This document shows positions 43,094-52,328 of a stretch of 64,000 nt of DNA, piece by piece; the stretch's first letter is position 1, and every line of letters starts with the position of its first letter. This DNA is from Paenibacillus zeisoli (GTDB lineage Bacteria > Bacillota > Bacilli > Paenibacillales > Paenibacillaceae): assembly GCF_003994465.1 (NCBI RefSeq), contig NZ_RZNX01000013.1:1-64000 (forward strand). The letters are read 5' to 3'. Under the pieces are notes generated by a model, which was given only the letters and a program-made list of their open reading frames with translations, had not been told where the DNA came from and searched no databases. Position numbers and translations under genes: made by a program.

Positions 43094-43870
43094 TTATTTA
43101 TCTGTCTTCACTTCTTCAGAGAGCAGTGAATCTGTCTCTTCATCCAGCTTGTCTTCTTCGGGCTGCTGCTTCTCGGCCATTTGCTGCATTTTCGTATAGG
43201 TACCGTAGAAGTTGAAGAATGCGACATAAGCCATTAAGCTTCCAAATCCAAACAGGATCAGGAAAGGAAACTTATAAGTAATCACGACTAAAGCTGCCGC
43301 ACAAATTAAGGTGGAAAGCATGCGCAGCGGACGTACCATCGTTAAGAGAACCGAGTTCTTGATAATCTGCTTGATTCCCATATGATAATGTACAACCATG
43401 GAGAAAAAGTTAAACAAGGAAATAAACAGGATAAACAGGAAAATCAGCATTACATAACCGATCGTCTGCGCACCCGGGATCTGATTCATATAGACTTTAT
43501 AATCCACAATCATAATCACGCAAAGCAGTGTATAGAAGATGCCCCCGAGAAGACTTTGCTTATAGTTCTCTTTATAACCTCTAAAAAACGTACGCCACAC
43601 CGACACATCCGCTTCTCCCATGATCCATTTGCGCGTAACCGAGAATAACGCCGACGTAGCCGGGAACAATGTAACCGGTGCCAATACAGCCATTAACCAA
43701 TAGGTCAAGGTTTCGGGCTGATTCGGCATAGTCTGAAGCAGCAAGATCTTATTAACTACGACGAAAAAGAATGGGATCGAACATAACAGCCATAATAAAT
43801 TGCTTGCCGCAATTCGTGTGATCCACTCTGTAATCTTATATAATCCACCCATTACTCCTCTTGTTTCCAA
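43094..43870 (-). CDS. YesL/DUF624 family membrane protein
   Basis: 258 residues with about five membrane helices; the family start GGLYKITEWITRIAASNLLWLLCSIPFF and FPATSALFSVTRKWIMGEADVSVWRTFFRGYKENYKQS are typical of YesL. In other genomes the family often sits beside carbohydrate ABC transporters, but none is here. The last 30 residues are acidic and probably disordered. The start is TTG at 43870 with GAGGGGGAG upstream; an ATG at 43852 is possible. Function unknown. Confidence 0.85.
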   Translation of the reverse strand: METRGVMGGLYKITEWITRIAASNLLWLLCSIPFFFVVVNKILLLQTMPNQPETLTYWLMAVLAPVTLFPATSALFSVTRKWIMGEADVSVWRTFFRGYKENYKQSLLGGIFYTLLCVIMIVDYKVYMNQIPGAQTIGYVMLIFLFILFISLFNFFSMVVHYHMGIKQIIKNSVLLTMVRPLRMLSTLICAAALVVITYKFPFLILFGFGSLMAYVAFFNFYGTYTKMQQMAEKQQPEEDKLDEETDSLLSEEVKTDK

Positions 43871-44047
43871 TCCTTCTCCCCCTCTATAAATACGAGTATC
43901 TGTAATTATTACTATACTCTATCAGTAATCCGCATTCCAGCGCCTATTTTACCTCACATGGGTTAATGTCTTTATCATGACCAAGGTTGATGCCATATGA
44001 TACCTTGTAAGCCTAAACTTTTCATTATTAAAGGAGGGTACCCGACC

Positions 44048-44146
44048 ATGTCCCAAGTAGGTGGATACAGCAACATTTTTACTTCTACTGGCACAATTCT
44101 GGTATTGTTTATTTTGCTTGTCATCGTTAGCCGTACCTTTATCTAA
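44048..44146 (+). CDS. YjcZ-like sporulation membrane peptide
   Basis: 32 residues: a short Gly- and Ser-containing head (SQVGGYSNIFTSTG) and one hydrophobic helix (TILVLFILLVIVSRTFI). This matches the pattern of the YjcZ/YqfX-like tiny spore coat or membrane peptides of Bacillales. AAAGGAGG lies 8 bases before the ATG. A terminator hairpin follows. Confidence 0.65.
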   Translation: MSQVGGYSNIFTSTGTILVLFILLVIVSRTFI

Positions 44147-44170
44147 ATATAATGGTACATGAACTAACTA

Positions 44171-44204
44171 AAGAAGACGAAGCGGCGAGCCGCTTCGTCT
44201 TCTT
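44171..44204. terminator. Bidirectional terminator
   Basis: AAGAAGACGAAGCGGC pairs perfectly with GCCGCTTCGTCTTCTT around a 2-base centre, between converging genes. Confidence 0.82.
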
Positions 44205-44218
44205 GAAGTACGAAATAT

Positions 44219-45823
44219 TTATTCGTTATCGCTGCGTGTCGAAGGACGACGTTCGCCACCAGTAGAGCGCGGCTTACGGTCAGAATAAGAACGGGAAGAA
44301 TTATCGCGCCCGCCTTCTCTGCTGCCACTGCTATATCCGCCTTTGCCACTTCCGTAGCTGCTGCTTCCATAACTGCGGTTACCGCCACCTTCACGGTTTC
44401 CACGGTAAGATCCTCCACCGTCACGACCGCCACTGCGGTTGCCATAACCACCGGATGGCTTACGTCCGTTAGAACGAATGTCCGGCTTGCGGCGTTTCAC
44501 GCGGATAGGCTCTTCCGGAGTCAATTCGATGTTTCCAGTTTCTTTCTTGTCCCCAGTTACCAGCTTGATCGCTGCGGAGAGAAGATTCACGGAATCATAC
44601 TGCTCTAGAAGTTGAATTGCAATACCTTTGTACTCGTTCAATTCACCATTCTCTACAAGCTCAATCAGGCGTTCAGCTGTAATCCGTTGTTTGCCTTCAA
44701 TCGCTTCAGCGATACTTGGAAGCGGCTTTTTGGAAATGCGATGACGAGTTACACGCTCAATAAAGTGCAAATGATCGAGCTCACGCGGCGTTACGAAAGA
44801 GTATGCAGCGCCTTCCTTTCCGGCACGTCCCGTACGTCCAATACGGTGAACATAGCTTTCAGGGTCCTGCGGAAGGTCAAAGTTAACTACGTGTGTAACA
44901 CCGGATACGTCCAGACCACGCGCAGCCACGTCAGTTGCAACCAACACATCGATGCTGCCGTCACGGAATTTGCGCATCACGGTATCACGTTGATTCTGTG
45001 ACAAGTCACCGTGGAGTCCATCAGCCGAGTATCCACGCTTGGACAAGGCTTCAGCAAGCTCATCAACCCGGCGCTTCGTACGACCGAAGACGATAGCCAG
45101 CTCAGGAGATTCCATATCAAGCAGGCGTGTAAGAGCATCGAACTTCTGACGTTCATGAACTTCGATATAAGCTTGGTCGATAAGTGGAGCGCTAACTTGT
45201 TTCGGGATCACGGAGACATGTTCTGGATTCTTCAAGAATTGTTGAGCCAGCTTTTGGATATTCGTTGGCATAGTTGCAGAGAATAGCATTGTTTGGCGCT
45301 CTTCGGGGACAAGCTTCAGAATGGATTGAATATCATCCATAAAGCCCATATCGAGCATTTCATCCGCTTCATCAAGAATGACTGTCTGTACATCGTCCAG
45401 CTTGATTGTCTTGCGGTTAATGTGGTCAAGGAGACGACCCGGGGTTCCGATAATGATCTGTGGCTTCTTCTTCAAAGCGCGAATTTGGCGAACGATATCT
45501 TGACCGCCGTAAATCGGGAGAGAACGGATTCCTTTGAAGCGGGAAAGCTTGCTGATCTCCTCAGCTACCTGGATGGCCAGCTCACGAGTTGGAGCCATGA
45601 TCAAAGCAACGATACGCTCTTCTTCTCTTTGAATTTTGTTGATTAGCGGGAGGCCGAAAGCAGCAGTTTTACCTGTACCTGTCTGCGCCTGTCCAATCAA
45701 GTCTCTTCCTTCCATTGCAAATGGAATGGATTTTGCTTGAATCGGGGTTGCCTCTTCGAAGCCAAGCTCCGTAATCGCTTGTAAAACCTTTGGCTCAAGG
45801 CCGAATTCTGTAAATGTACTCAA
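44219..45823 (-). CDS. cshA: DEAD-box ATP-dependent RNA helicase (CshA-like)
   Basis: 534 residues. It starts [35 protein letters not shown] (Q motif), then AQTGTGKT (Walker A), [12 protein letters not shown] box in [17 protein letters not shown], and [10 protein letters not shown] (motif VI). The C-terminal 120 residues are RGG-type, rich in Gly, Arg and Ser, and bind RNA. Bacillus CshA helps cold-shock growth and RNA turnover. The start is TTG at 45823 with AAGGAG 11 bases upstream. Confidence 0.92.
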   Translation of the reverse strand: MSTFTEFGLEPKVLQAITELGFEEATPIQAKSIPFAMEGRDLIGQAQTGTGKTAAFGLPLINKIQREEERIVALIMAPTRELAIQVAEEISKLSRFKGIRSLPIYGGQDIVRQIRALKKKPQIIIGTPGRLLDHINRKTIKLDDVQTVILDEADEMLDMGFMDDIQSILKLVPEERQTMLFSATMPTNIQKLAQQFLKNPEHVSVIPKQVSAPLIDQAYIEVHERQKFDALTRLLDMESPELAIVFGRTKRRVDELAEALSKRGYSADGLHGDLSQNQRDTVMRKFRDGSIDVLVATDVAARGLDVSGVTHVVNFDLPQDPESYVHRIGRTGRAGKEGAAYSFVTPRELDHLHFIERVTRHRISKKPLPSIAEAIEGKQRITAERLIELVENGELNEYKGIAIQLLEQYDSVNLLSAAIKLVTGDKKETGNIELTPEEPIRVKRRKPDIRSNGRKPSGGYGNRSGGRDGGGSYRGNREGGGNRSYGSSSYGSGKGGYSSGSREGGRDNSSRSYSDRKPRSTGGERRPSTRSDNE

Positions 45824-46139
45824 ATTTATTCATGCTCCTTCTATATGGTGGATATGGTGGACAAATCCACAATCTTGACGTTATTCTTAAGTAGCGGTAA
45901 ACGTTTATTAGGCTGTCCCATCCTGCAAAAATGTTTCATTACAGGGGGTAGGGTAAAGCTGGAAAATAAACCTTGGGTTATCTAAACTTTACCGTTTCTT
46001 TTGAACCATGTAACAGTAACACATATATTCATTCAAATGGAAATCCATCCCTACTCAAGAATATCTCAAACATTATAGCACAAAACATTCTTGAAACACC
46101 AGTTACATACCAAGAACCCATTTACGCGAGGTGAAACCT
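45824..46139. other. Divergent intergenic region of 316 bases
   Basis: It separates cshA from yitT. On the cshA side the leader contains a direct repeat TGGTGGATATGGTGGA and a small hairpin GTGGAT-TT-GTCCAC within 60 bases of the start. The rest is AT-rich without a gene, RNA signature or clear promoter pair I can defend. Confidence 0.5.
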
Positions 46140-46967
46140 TTGTACAAACTTGTTAGTCGCAGCCTGGCGGTTATCTTCGGAGCTGTTCTTATTGCCGCCG
46201 GTTTCAATCTCTTCTTGATTCCTCACAAGCTCCTGAGCGGCGGGGTGTCCGGTCTATCCATGCTGACAGGATACTTCACCAGCTTCAGCATCAGTACGAT
46301 GTATCTGGTGTATAATATTCCGTTACTGATTGCAGGTCTGTTCCTGCTAGGTAAAAGATTCATCGGTCTCAGCATTCTTTCGGTTGTCACAACAACCTGG
46401 TTCATCGCCTTGATCCCGGTACCTGCCAAAATGCTAGCCCAAGACGCTCTACTTGCCTCCGTATTCGGAGGGGTTCTTGTAGGCCTTGGCGCAGGAATCT
46501 CCTTCAGGGCAGGAGGCTCGTCCGGCGGGTTCGATATTCTGGGCTCCATTGTCACCAAGTATCGCGACTTTCCTGTCGGGAGTGTCCTCGTCGTCCTGAA
46601 CACCTTGGTCGTTCTGGCGATGGGGTACTTAAATGGAGAATGGAACCTGGCCCTGGCTTCCATGGTGTCCATTTATTTAAGCGGCAAGGTCGTCGATTAT
46701 ATTCACATCAGCCACGTTAAAGTCACACTATTCATCATTACGAACCAGACAGATGCCATGCTTGAGAAGCTGCTGGGTCTGCCACGTGGGGTAACGCTGA
46801 TCAAAACCGAGGGAGCCTTCTCCCATAAGGAAAAAGACATGCTCATGACCGTTACTACCAAGTACGAACTGGCTGAGCTTAGAGAGATTATCAAATCAAC
46901 TGACCCTGCGGCCTTCGTCAATATTGTCGAAACGGTTGGCGTCATGGGTTCGTTCCGACGTAGTTAA
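46140..46967 (+). CDS. YitT family membrane protein with DUF2179 domain
   Basis: 275 residues. Five to six helices at the N-terminus begin with ALIAAGFNLFLIPHKLLSGGVSGLSML-like family sequence, and SFRAGGSSGGFDILG follows. The last 80 residues are the cytoplasmic DUF2179 domain (LFIITNQTDAMLEKLLGLPRGVTLIKTEGAFSHKEKDMLMTVTTKYE). Function unknown. I favour TTG at 46140, with GAGGTG 5 bases upstream; the GTG at 46131 lies inside that Shine-Dalgarno. Confidence 0.87.
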   Translation: MYKLVSRSLAVIFGAVLIAAGFNLFLIPHKLLSGGVSGLSMLTGYFTSFSISTMYLVYNIPLLIAGLFLLGKRFIGLSILSVVTTTWFIALIPVPAKMLAQDALLASVFGGVLVGLGAGISFRAGGSSGGFDILGSIVTKYRDFPVGSVLVVLNTLVVLAMGYLNGEWNLALASMVSIYLSGKVVDYIHISHVKVTLFIITNQTDAMLEKLLGLPRGVTLIKTEGAFSHKEKDMLMTVTTKYELAELREIIKSTDPAAFVNIVETVGVMGSFRRS

Positions 46968-47134
46968 TTACCTCTGGTGCACCTCCAGGGGTAATATGTT
47001 ATGATATTGAAGCACGGATCTTTGCCAAATTCATGATTTTTATGCAGAATGGAGCTTTACCCTTTATCTTCACAGGTTAATAGCTTTTCCGGTACGATGA
47101 ATGATTCTTTAAATGAATGATTCCGGAGGAAAGG

Positions 47135-47338
47135 ATGATTATTGTGGATATGGAAACGGTAAAACTTTCTCAAATCGTCATGAAATGGTTCCCCGATATG
47201 ATGCCATTCTTCAATACCGAGGAGTTGAATTCCAGAATTCTGCTTCGGGATGGCTTTACTGTTCTGGAACCCGAGGATGCATTAGAGATTATTCACTACA
47301 GCATTTGCGAACACCAAAGTTCCGCGCTTTTACATTAA
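47135..47338 (+). CDS. Small conserved hypothetical protein
   Basis: 67 residues, soluble (DMETVKLSQIVMKWFPDMMPFF...GFTVLEPEDALEIIHYSICEH). GGAGG lies 5 bases before the ATG, and a good terminator follows the stop by 12 bases, so it is very probably a real gene. I recognise no family. Confidence 0.65.
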   Translation: MIIVDMETVKLSQIVMKWFPDMMPFFNTEELNSRILLRDGFTVLEPEDALEIIHYSICEHQSSALLH

Positions 47339-47350
47339 TCAAGAACACCT

Positions 47351-47380
47351 TAAGCCGCTTCTTGTCTAAGAAGCGGCTTA
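47351..47380 (+). terminator. Terminator of the small gene
   Basis: TAAGCCGCTTCTT pairs with AAGAAGCGGCTTA around GTCT, followed by TAGTTTTTA. Confidence 0.9.
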
Positions 47381-47575
47381 TAGTTTTTATATAGACATTT
47401 GTTAAATTTCTGAAATTACTAATTAATGGACGTTTAACCACATATTTTTAAGTTTAAAGAGGTTACATCGGTATATACCCAACAACTGCCATCAGAAATG
47501 ACAATCCTGTTCTTTCAGGCATTTATCTTATCCGATATAATTATAGAGAGTGCAAACAAGGGAGAGAAATTTCAC

Positions 47576-48769
47576 ATGAACATCTTATGGACACTGCTAA
47601 TGCTGGCTGTGAGTACTTCCTCTGGCCATCAGACGGATCAACCTCAGAAAGGAAGCCTTGCTGGTATACTGAAATCATCCTATCAATCTATCGCTACCTA
47701 TACCCAGAAGGCTGCTAATGGCAAGACACCCACTGAATCCACTTCAACTTCACCGGTTAAGTCAGATCCACAGGAAGAGGCTCCCAAGGTAAAAGGGATT
47801 TATGTTACGGCCTACAGTGCAGGCGGATCTAGAATGGAGCAGCTGCTCAAATTGACGGACACTACAGACCTGAATGCCATGGTCATTGATATTAAAGACG
47901 ATTCCGGTTACATAACCTACCCGACGACGAATCAGGAACTTCTTAAATACGGCAAGCCGCAGTCCTTTATCCGTGATATTCATGCATTGATGGAGCGGTT
48001 AAAGAAGCACAAAGTATATCCGATCGCCCGGGTTGTAGTCTTTAAAGACACTGTGCTTGCGAAGAAGCATCCTGAGCTATCCTTCCGCCAAAGTAATGGC
48101 ACAGTATGGAGCAACGGCAAAGGAGACAGCTTCGTCAATCCTTACAGCAAAGATGTGTGGGAATATAACGTTGCTATAGCCAAAGACGCGGCAGCTCTCG
48201 GGTTCAAAGAAATTCAATTCGATTATGTACGGTTCCCCGAAGGATTTGAGAAACGGGCAAATACCTTGAAATACATCAAGGATGATAAAAGCCGTGTTGA
48301 TGCGGTATCCTCCTTTGTTGATTATGCGCGCAAGGAACTTGAGCCGCTCGGCGTACGCGTGTCCGTAGATATTTTTGGCTATGCCGCTTCAGTTCCTGCA
48401 GCAGAGGGAATCGGGCAAGATTTCACGAAGATTTCCAAGAACGTGAACGTGATCTCACCCATGATCTATCCAAGCCATTACACAACAGGCTGGTTCGGTA
48501 CCAAGGATCCGGATAAAGCTCCTTACCAGACCATCAAGGGTTCAATGGCCGATACACACAAGAAACTTGACCCCCTGGGTGATAAGAAGCCTATTATTCG
48601 CCCGTGGATACAGGATTTCACGGCAAGTTGGCTTGGAAGCGGACATTATTCGAAATATGGCAAACACGAAGTTGAAGAGCAGATTCGAGCACTGAGGGAT
48701 ATGAAGGTTGACGAATACCTGCTCTGGAATGCGAATAATCGGTATACAGCCGGTGTAGATTACAAATAA
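47576..48769 (+). CDS. Putative glycoside hydrolase (DUF4015)
   Basis: 397 residues. A short N-terminal hydrophobic signal (NILWTLLMLAVSTSSG) and a Ser/Thr-rich linker are followed by a TIM-barrel: KGIYVTAYSAGGSRMEQLLKLTDTTDLNAMVIDIKDDSGYITYP, FKEIQFDYVRFPEG (Asp and Arg at the barrel mouth), DIFGYAA and INVISPMIYPSHY-like strand with the final WIQDFTASW. DUF4015 resembles alpha-amylase and GHL10 folds; the polymer attacked is unknown. ATG at 47576 with GGGAGAG upstream. A terminator follows. Confidence 0.85.
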   Translation: MNILWTLLMLAVSTSSGHQTDQPQKGSLAGILKSSYQSIATYTQKAANGKTPTESTSTSPVKSDPQEEAPKVKGIYVTAYSAGGSRMEQLLKLTDTTDLNAMVIDIKDDSGYITYPTTNQELLKYGKPQSFIRDIHALMERLKKHKVYPIARVVVFKDTVLAKKHPELSFRQSNGTVWSNGKGDSFVNPYSKDVWEYNVAIAKDAAALGFKEIQFDYVRFPEGFEKRANTLKYIKDDKSRVDAVSSFVDYARKELEPLGVRVSVDIFGYAASVPAAEGIGQDFTKISKNVNVISPMIYPSHYTTGWFGTKDPDKAPYQTIKGSMADTHKKLDPLGDKKPIIRPWIQDFTASWLGSGHYSKYGKHEVEEQIRALRDMKVDEYLLWNANNRYTAGVDYK

Positions 48770-48787
48770 GTATTTAGTGTGGACCAA

Positions 48788-48812
48788 GAAAAGCCCATTA
48801 ATGGGCTTTTTC
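48788..48812 (+). terminator. Terminator of the DUF4015 gene
   Basis: AGAAAAGCCCAT pairs with ATGGGCTTTTTCT, giving a GC core with a T run. Confidence 0.85.
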
Positions 48813-48866
48813 TTTGTGTGAAGCGGCTTACCGCTCAAAGTAAAGCTACTGAAACGGAGATTTGAA

Positions 48867-50234
48867 ATGAAGCAGACATTCAGCTTGAAACAGAAATATA
48901 TCCAGTTTATTCATATCCTTATTCCAATCCTGGTCACGCAGATCACATTATCCCTCATGACCTTCTTCGATACCGTGATGTCAGGGCATTCAAGTCCAGC
49001 TGATCTTGCGGGAGCGGCAATTGGATCAAGTCTCTGGCTTCCTGTCCAGACCGGGCTAAGCGGTATTCTCATGGGCATCGTTCCCATTGTCTCCCATCTT
49101 GTCGGCCGGGGTGAGCGGGACCAGGTTGACTTTAATGTAATGCAAGCTTTGCTGCTGTCTCTTACGGTATCTATCGTGGTTATTGTAGGAGGGGGTATTG
49201 CGCTTGATCCTATCCTTGACGGCATGGGACTTGAGCCAAAGGTCCAGCATGTTGCCCACTACTTCCTGGTTGCCATCGGAACCGGCATCATTCCTATGTT
49301 CGGTTATACTGTACTGCGTTCTTTCATTGATTCTATTGGACAGACCCGGATATCGATGACGATTACCCTCTTGTCCCTGCCGATTAATGTACTTGTGAAT
49401 TACCTGCTTATTTTCGGGAAAATGGGCTTTCCACGGCTTGGGGGGATTGGATCGGGCGTCGCTTCCGCCTTCACATACTGGTGCATATTCATATTAGCTT
49501 TTGTCATTGTCCGTAAAAGCGAGGCATTCACGAAGTACCAAATGCTGCGAAAATGGTATAAGATCTCCTTCGCTAAGTGGAAGGAGCTGCTCAAGATCGG
49601 CGTTCCGATCGGCTTCGCCATCTTCTTCGAGACAGCCGTCTTTGCAGCCGTAACTTTGTTCATGAGCAGGTATGATACAAAGACCATTGCAGCACATCAA
49701 TCCGCGCTAAACTTTGCCTCAACCTTGTATATGATCCCGCTTAGTATCTGTCTTGCTTTGACGATTCTGGTAGGCTTCGAGGCCGGAGCAGCCAGACTCA
49801 GGGACGCCAAGCAGTATGCAAGGCTTGGAATCGGTACTGCAGCTGGCATGTCGATAATTACTGCCATCATATTGTTGGTCTTCCAGAACGGTGTGGCTTC
49901 CCTGTACTCCGATGAACCTGCTGTGATTGAGCTTACCAAGCACTTCCTGATCTACGCCATCTTCTTCCAGCTCTCGGATGCGATTGCCGCTCCGATTCAG
50001 GGAGCCCTTCGAGGATATAAGGATGTAAATTCACCGTTCCTTCTTGCTTTTGTAGCTTACTGGGTCATCGGCCTCCCGCTGGGATATGTGCTGGCTAATT
50101 ACACCAGCCAGGGACCTTACGGCTATTGGCTGGGATTGATCAGCGGTCTGGCGGTTGCCGCCGTATCGCTATTCCTGCGGCTGGCCTATATGCAGAAAAA
50201 GTATGCCAAGGACTTGGGCCTGCCTTCGCAATAA
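48867..50234 (+). CDS. MATE-family multidrug/cation efflux transporter
   Basis: 455 residues with twelve membrane helices. It begins with QFIHILIPILVTQITLSLMTFFDTVMSGHSSPADLAGAAIGSSLW, typical of the NorM/YeeO branch, and the second half repeats it (LLKIGVPIGFAIFFETAVFAAVTLFMSRYDTKTIAAHQ). It exports cationic drugs or metabolites against Na+ or H+. ACGGAG precedes the ATG. A MITE-like inverted repeat begins right after the stop. Confidence 0.92.
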   Translation: MKQTFSLKQKYIQFIHILIPILVTQITLSLMTFFDTVMSGHSSPADLAGAAIGSSLWLPVQTGLSGILMGIVPIVSHLVGRGERDQVDFNVMQALLLSLTVSIVVIVGGGIALDPILDGMGLEPKVQHVAHYFLVAIGTGIIPMFGYTVLRSFIDSIGQTRISMTITLLSLPINVLVNYLLIFGKMGFPRLGGIGSGVASAFTYWCIFILAFVIVRKSEAFTKYQMLRKWYKISFAKWKELLKIGVPIGFAIFFETAVFAAVTLFMSRYDTKTIAAHQSALNFASTLYMIPLSICLALTILVGFEAGAARLRDAKQYARLGIGTAAGMSIITAIILLVFQNGVASLYSDEPAVIELTKHFLIYAIFFQLSDAIAAPIQGALRGYKDVNSPFLLAFVAYWVIGLPLGYVLANYTSQGPYGYWLGLISGLAVAAVSLFLRLAYMQKKYAKDLGLPSQ

Positions 50235-50235
50235 T

Positions 50236-50375
50236 TATATAAGTTGAACTAATGATTTACATGGTAGGCTGCCGTGTGAAATGTTCCTACGATCGCTGTT
50301 GTTCTCAGACTTCTTTAATAATTTTCATCATTTCACACTCTTGCCTATAAGTATTTCTTAAATTCAACTTATATA
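50236..50375. repeat. 140-bp MITE-like inverted-repeat element
   Basis: The ends are perfect 13-base inverted repeats (TATATAAGTTGAA at 50236 and its complement at 50363-50375). The similarity continues inward, with gaps, for about 48 bases per arm, including GTGTGAAATG and TAGGC in matching positions. There is no coding sequence inside. The termini carry TA at both ends, so a TA target duplication cannot be separated from the repeat. It looks like a small non-autonomous element. Confidence 0.6.
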
Positions 50376-50379
50376 GATT

Positions 50380-50422
50380 AAAGAACGCCACCATATCCAA
50401 CAAGGATATGGCGGCGTTCTTT
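50380..50422. terminator. Bidirectional terminator
   Basis: AAAGAACGCC-CCATATCC pairs with GGATATGG-GGCGTTCTTT around AACAA, a strong stem between the MATE gene or MITE and the SEDS gene. Confidence 0.9.
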
Positions 50423-50449
50423 AATCTGTGAACAGTATAAGCCGGCTCC

Positions 50450-51790
50450 TTACGAGGTCGAGACTGAGGATGAAGCTGCTCTAATGATATCTTTTCTCCG
50501 ATAAATAGACAGCAATAATCCTACAGCCGCGAACTCAATCAGCAGATGAGAACCGCCATAGCCTACTAATGGGAAGGTCACCCCTATAATAGGAGCATAA
50601 CCTATGGACATGCCCAGCCCGTACACAAGCCGGGCTCCAAGCATCATTATTATGACCAGGATCAATGATTTGCCATACTTGTCATCAACCCTTTTGTAGG
50701 CAGCTATCATACGATGAATCAGCATCAGAACAGCTATCGCCAGAATGATTCCAGCACCCCAGCCAAAGCTGTACAGCAGATAGGTCACAATGGAATCTGA
50801 CTGAAGGAAAGGAAGTTCTTTAAGCGGTGCGCCCAGTCCTCTGCCCCACCAGCCTGCGGATTGAACAGCTTCTCGGGTATGGACATAGACATACCCGTAG
50901 CCATTGGGATCAATGTAAGGATTAAATGCTCCTGCAATTGTATCTCGCATATGAATAAATCGGCCATTACTAAGATAAAGATATCCACTCGCCAGGCTAA
51001 TCAAAGCTCCAATCCCAATTCCTACAGCTACACTAATTTTTCGGCGATACATCCAAGCGTACAATCCTGTACATCCAATTAGATAGAATCCAAGCTCTGC
51101 AAGGGCTGGAAGGCGTATAAATATGAGAATCGGTATCCCTACGATGATTAACTCGGCAAATTTACGCTTCATTAATCCTTTCTTAAACTTTGACAATTGC
51201 TGTAAGATCCCCGCTATGGCAATTAATAGAAAGTAAGTACTAATGTTAGCCCAATCCCAAGCTAGAGAACCCAGGATAATATACCTGTGCTGACCAGCCA
51301 TAAATGGACTGTTAAACGTAAAAATAAACCCCAACATAACAAAACCATACAAGTACCAAGCTGCCTTATACAACTTGCGGTAATCCAAAAAATATACCCC
51401 TATCATTACAGCAATGCCGAGTAGCAAGAAAAACACCTGTTTCTCCAAGATCCCTGCGGAAGCAAATTTACTCGCGTTAGCTGTATAACTCTCCACCACC
51501 GACCACATCGAAATGATACTGACTGCTGCAAAAAACAGCACAATCAAGATGAGTCCGAAGTTAATCCGCGGTCTATGTACCTGATGAAGCTGCTTACCGA
51601 GCACATCAGGATCGCCCATCTGGGCTACCGCCCAATTGACGGCCTCATCTGCCTCATATCCTTGGTCTAACCTAGCCTCAATCAGTTCCTCCAGATGGTT
51701 GTCCAGCTCCTCCCGAACCGAAGGATGTACTTCCTTGGCCTTTACCTGTGTACATACTCTATCCAGAAAAAAACGTCTTTGATCATCCAT
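50450..51790 (-). CDS. FtsW/RodA/SpoVE (SEDS) protein with N-terminal HAAS prefix
   Basis: 446 residues. Residues 1-75 form a helical permease-prefix (HAAS) domain (VCTQVKAKEVHPSVREELDNHLEELIEARLDQGYEADEAVNWAVAQMGDP), followed by about ten SEDS membrane helices. The end has VGVTFPLVGYGGSHLLIEF, corresponding to the FtsW/RodA signature. In the extracellular loop GRGLGAPLKELPFLQSDSIV the usual HTDF is QSDS: the Asp is kept but its neighbours differ. It would polymerise lipid II glycan, possibly under special conditions. It starts 2 bases after the padR stop, so it is cotranslated. Confidence 0.85.
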   Translation of the reverse strand: MDDQRRFFLDRVCTQVKAKEVHPSVREELDNHLEELIEARLDQGYEADEAVNWAVAQMGDPDVLGKQLHQVHRPRINFGLILIVLFFAAVSIISMWSVVESYTANASKFASAGILEKQVFFLLLGIAVMIGVYFLDYRKLYKAAWYLYGFVMLGFIFTFNSPFMAGQHRYIILGSLAWDWANISTYFLLIAIAGILQQLSKFKKGLMKRKFAELIIVGIPILIFIRLPALAELGFYLIGCTGLYAWMYRRKISVAVGIGIGALISLASGYLYLSNGRFIHMRDTIAGAFNPYIDPNGYGYVYVHTREAVQSAGWWGRGLGAPLKELPFLQSDSIVTYLLYSFGWGAGIILAIAVLMLIHRMIAAYKRVDDKYGKSLILVIIMMLGARLVYGLGMSIGYAPIIGVTFPLVGYGGSHLLIEFAAVGLLLSIYRRKDIIRAASSSVSTS

Positions 51791-51792
51791 GC

Positions 51793-52128
51793 TCAGTTCC
51801 CCCCTCCTTCCCCAAGTACTGTATCAACGGCCTGCCGGAATACTCTCCACTCTGTCCTCTTCTCTTCAAGCTGCTTAAGCCCGCTATCTGTGATGCGGTA
51901 ATACTTCCGTTTCCTGCCCCCGGTCTCGGTCCAGAAGGATTCCACCCATTTCTCGCTCTCCATGCTATGAAGCAGCGGATACAAGGTGCCTTCTTTCAGC
52001 GTAAAAATCCCCCCTGAACCTGCATCCAGCTGCTTGATAATCTCATACCCGTACAAAGGCTCCCGCGATAATAGCGTTAATATTAATGTGCCAGTGCTTC
52101 CTTTAATCATTTCTTTGCTAATCTTCAT
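51793..52128 (-). CDS. PadR-family transcriptional regulator
   Basis: 111 residues. PadR winged helix: STGTLILTLLSREPLYGYEIIKQLDAGSGGIFTLKEGTLYPLLHSMESEKWVESFWTE...KRKYYRITDSGLKQLEEK. ATG at 52128 with AAGGAGG 8 bases upstream. It controls itself and the HAAS-SEDS gene behind it, and an operator-like inverted repeat is upstream. PadR-HAAS pairs are common in Bacillales, where the HAAS domain is thought to couple to PadR signalling; that is family knowledge, not shown here. Confidence 0.9.
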   Translation of the reverse strand: MKISKEMIKGSTGTLILTLLSREPLYGYEIIKQLDAGSGGIFTLKEGTLYPLLHSMESEKWVESFWTETGGRKRKYYRITDSGLKQLEEKRTEWRVFRQAVDTVLGEGGGN

Positions 52129-52179
52129 GACCCAGCCTCCTTCCTCGCTCAAGAACTCTACACATATACATCTTAATTC

Positions 52180-52202
52180 TATGCATAGTTAATCTATGTA
52201 TA
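52180..52202. promoter_or_regulatory. PadR operator candidate
   Basis: TATGCATAG-TTAAT-CTATGTATA: 9-base arms with one mismatch. The ATGNAT-type half sites are typical of PadR operators. It lies about 50 bases before the padR start. Confidence 0.65.
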
Positions 52203-52328
52203 ATAGTAAACTTAATTGGTAATATTGTCCATACCCACTTTGCAACCATTAACTCAACGTACTACAATAGACGTGAACGCAGGCATTTGCCATCATATGA
52301 CTTGATAAATTAGGAGCGTGACTGTTCA

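Noticed and set aside
46967-46995. Terminator after yitT
   Set aside because: An ATTACC/GGTAAT hairpin is visible but has mismatches and no T run, so it was not listed.
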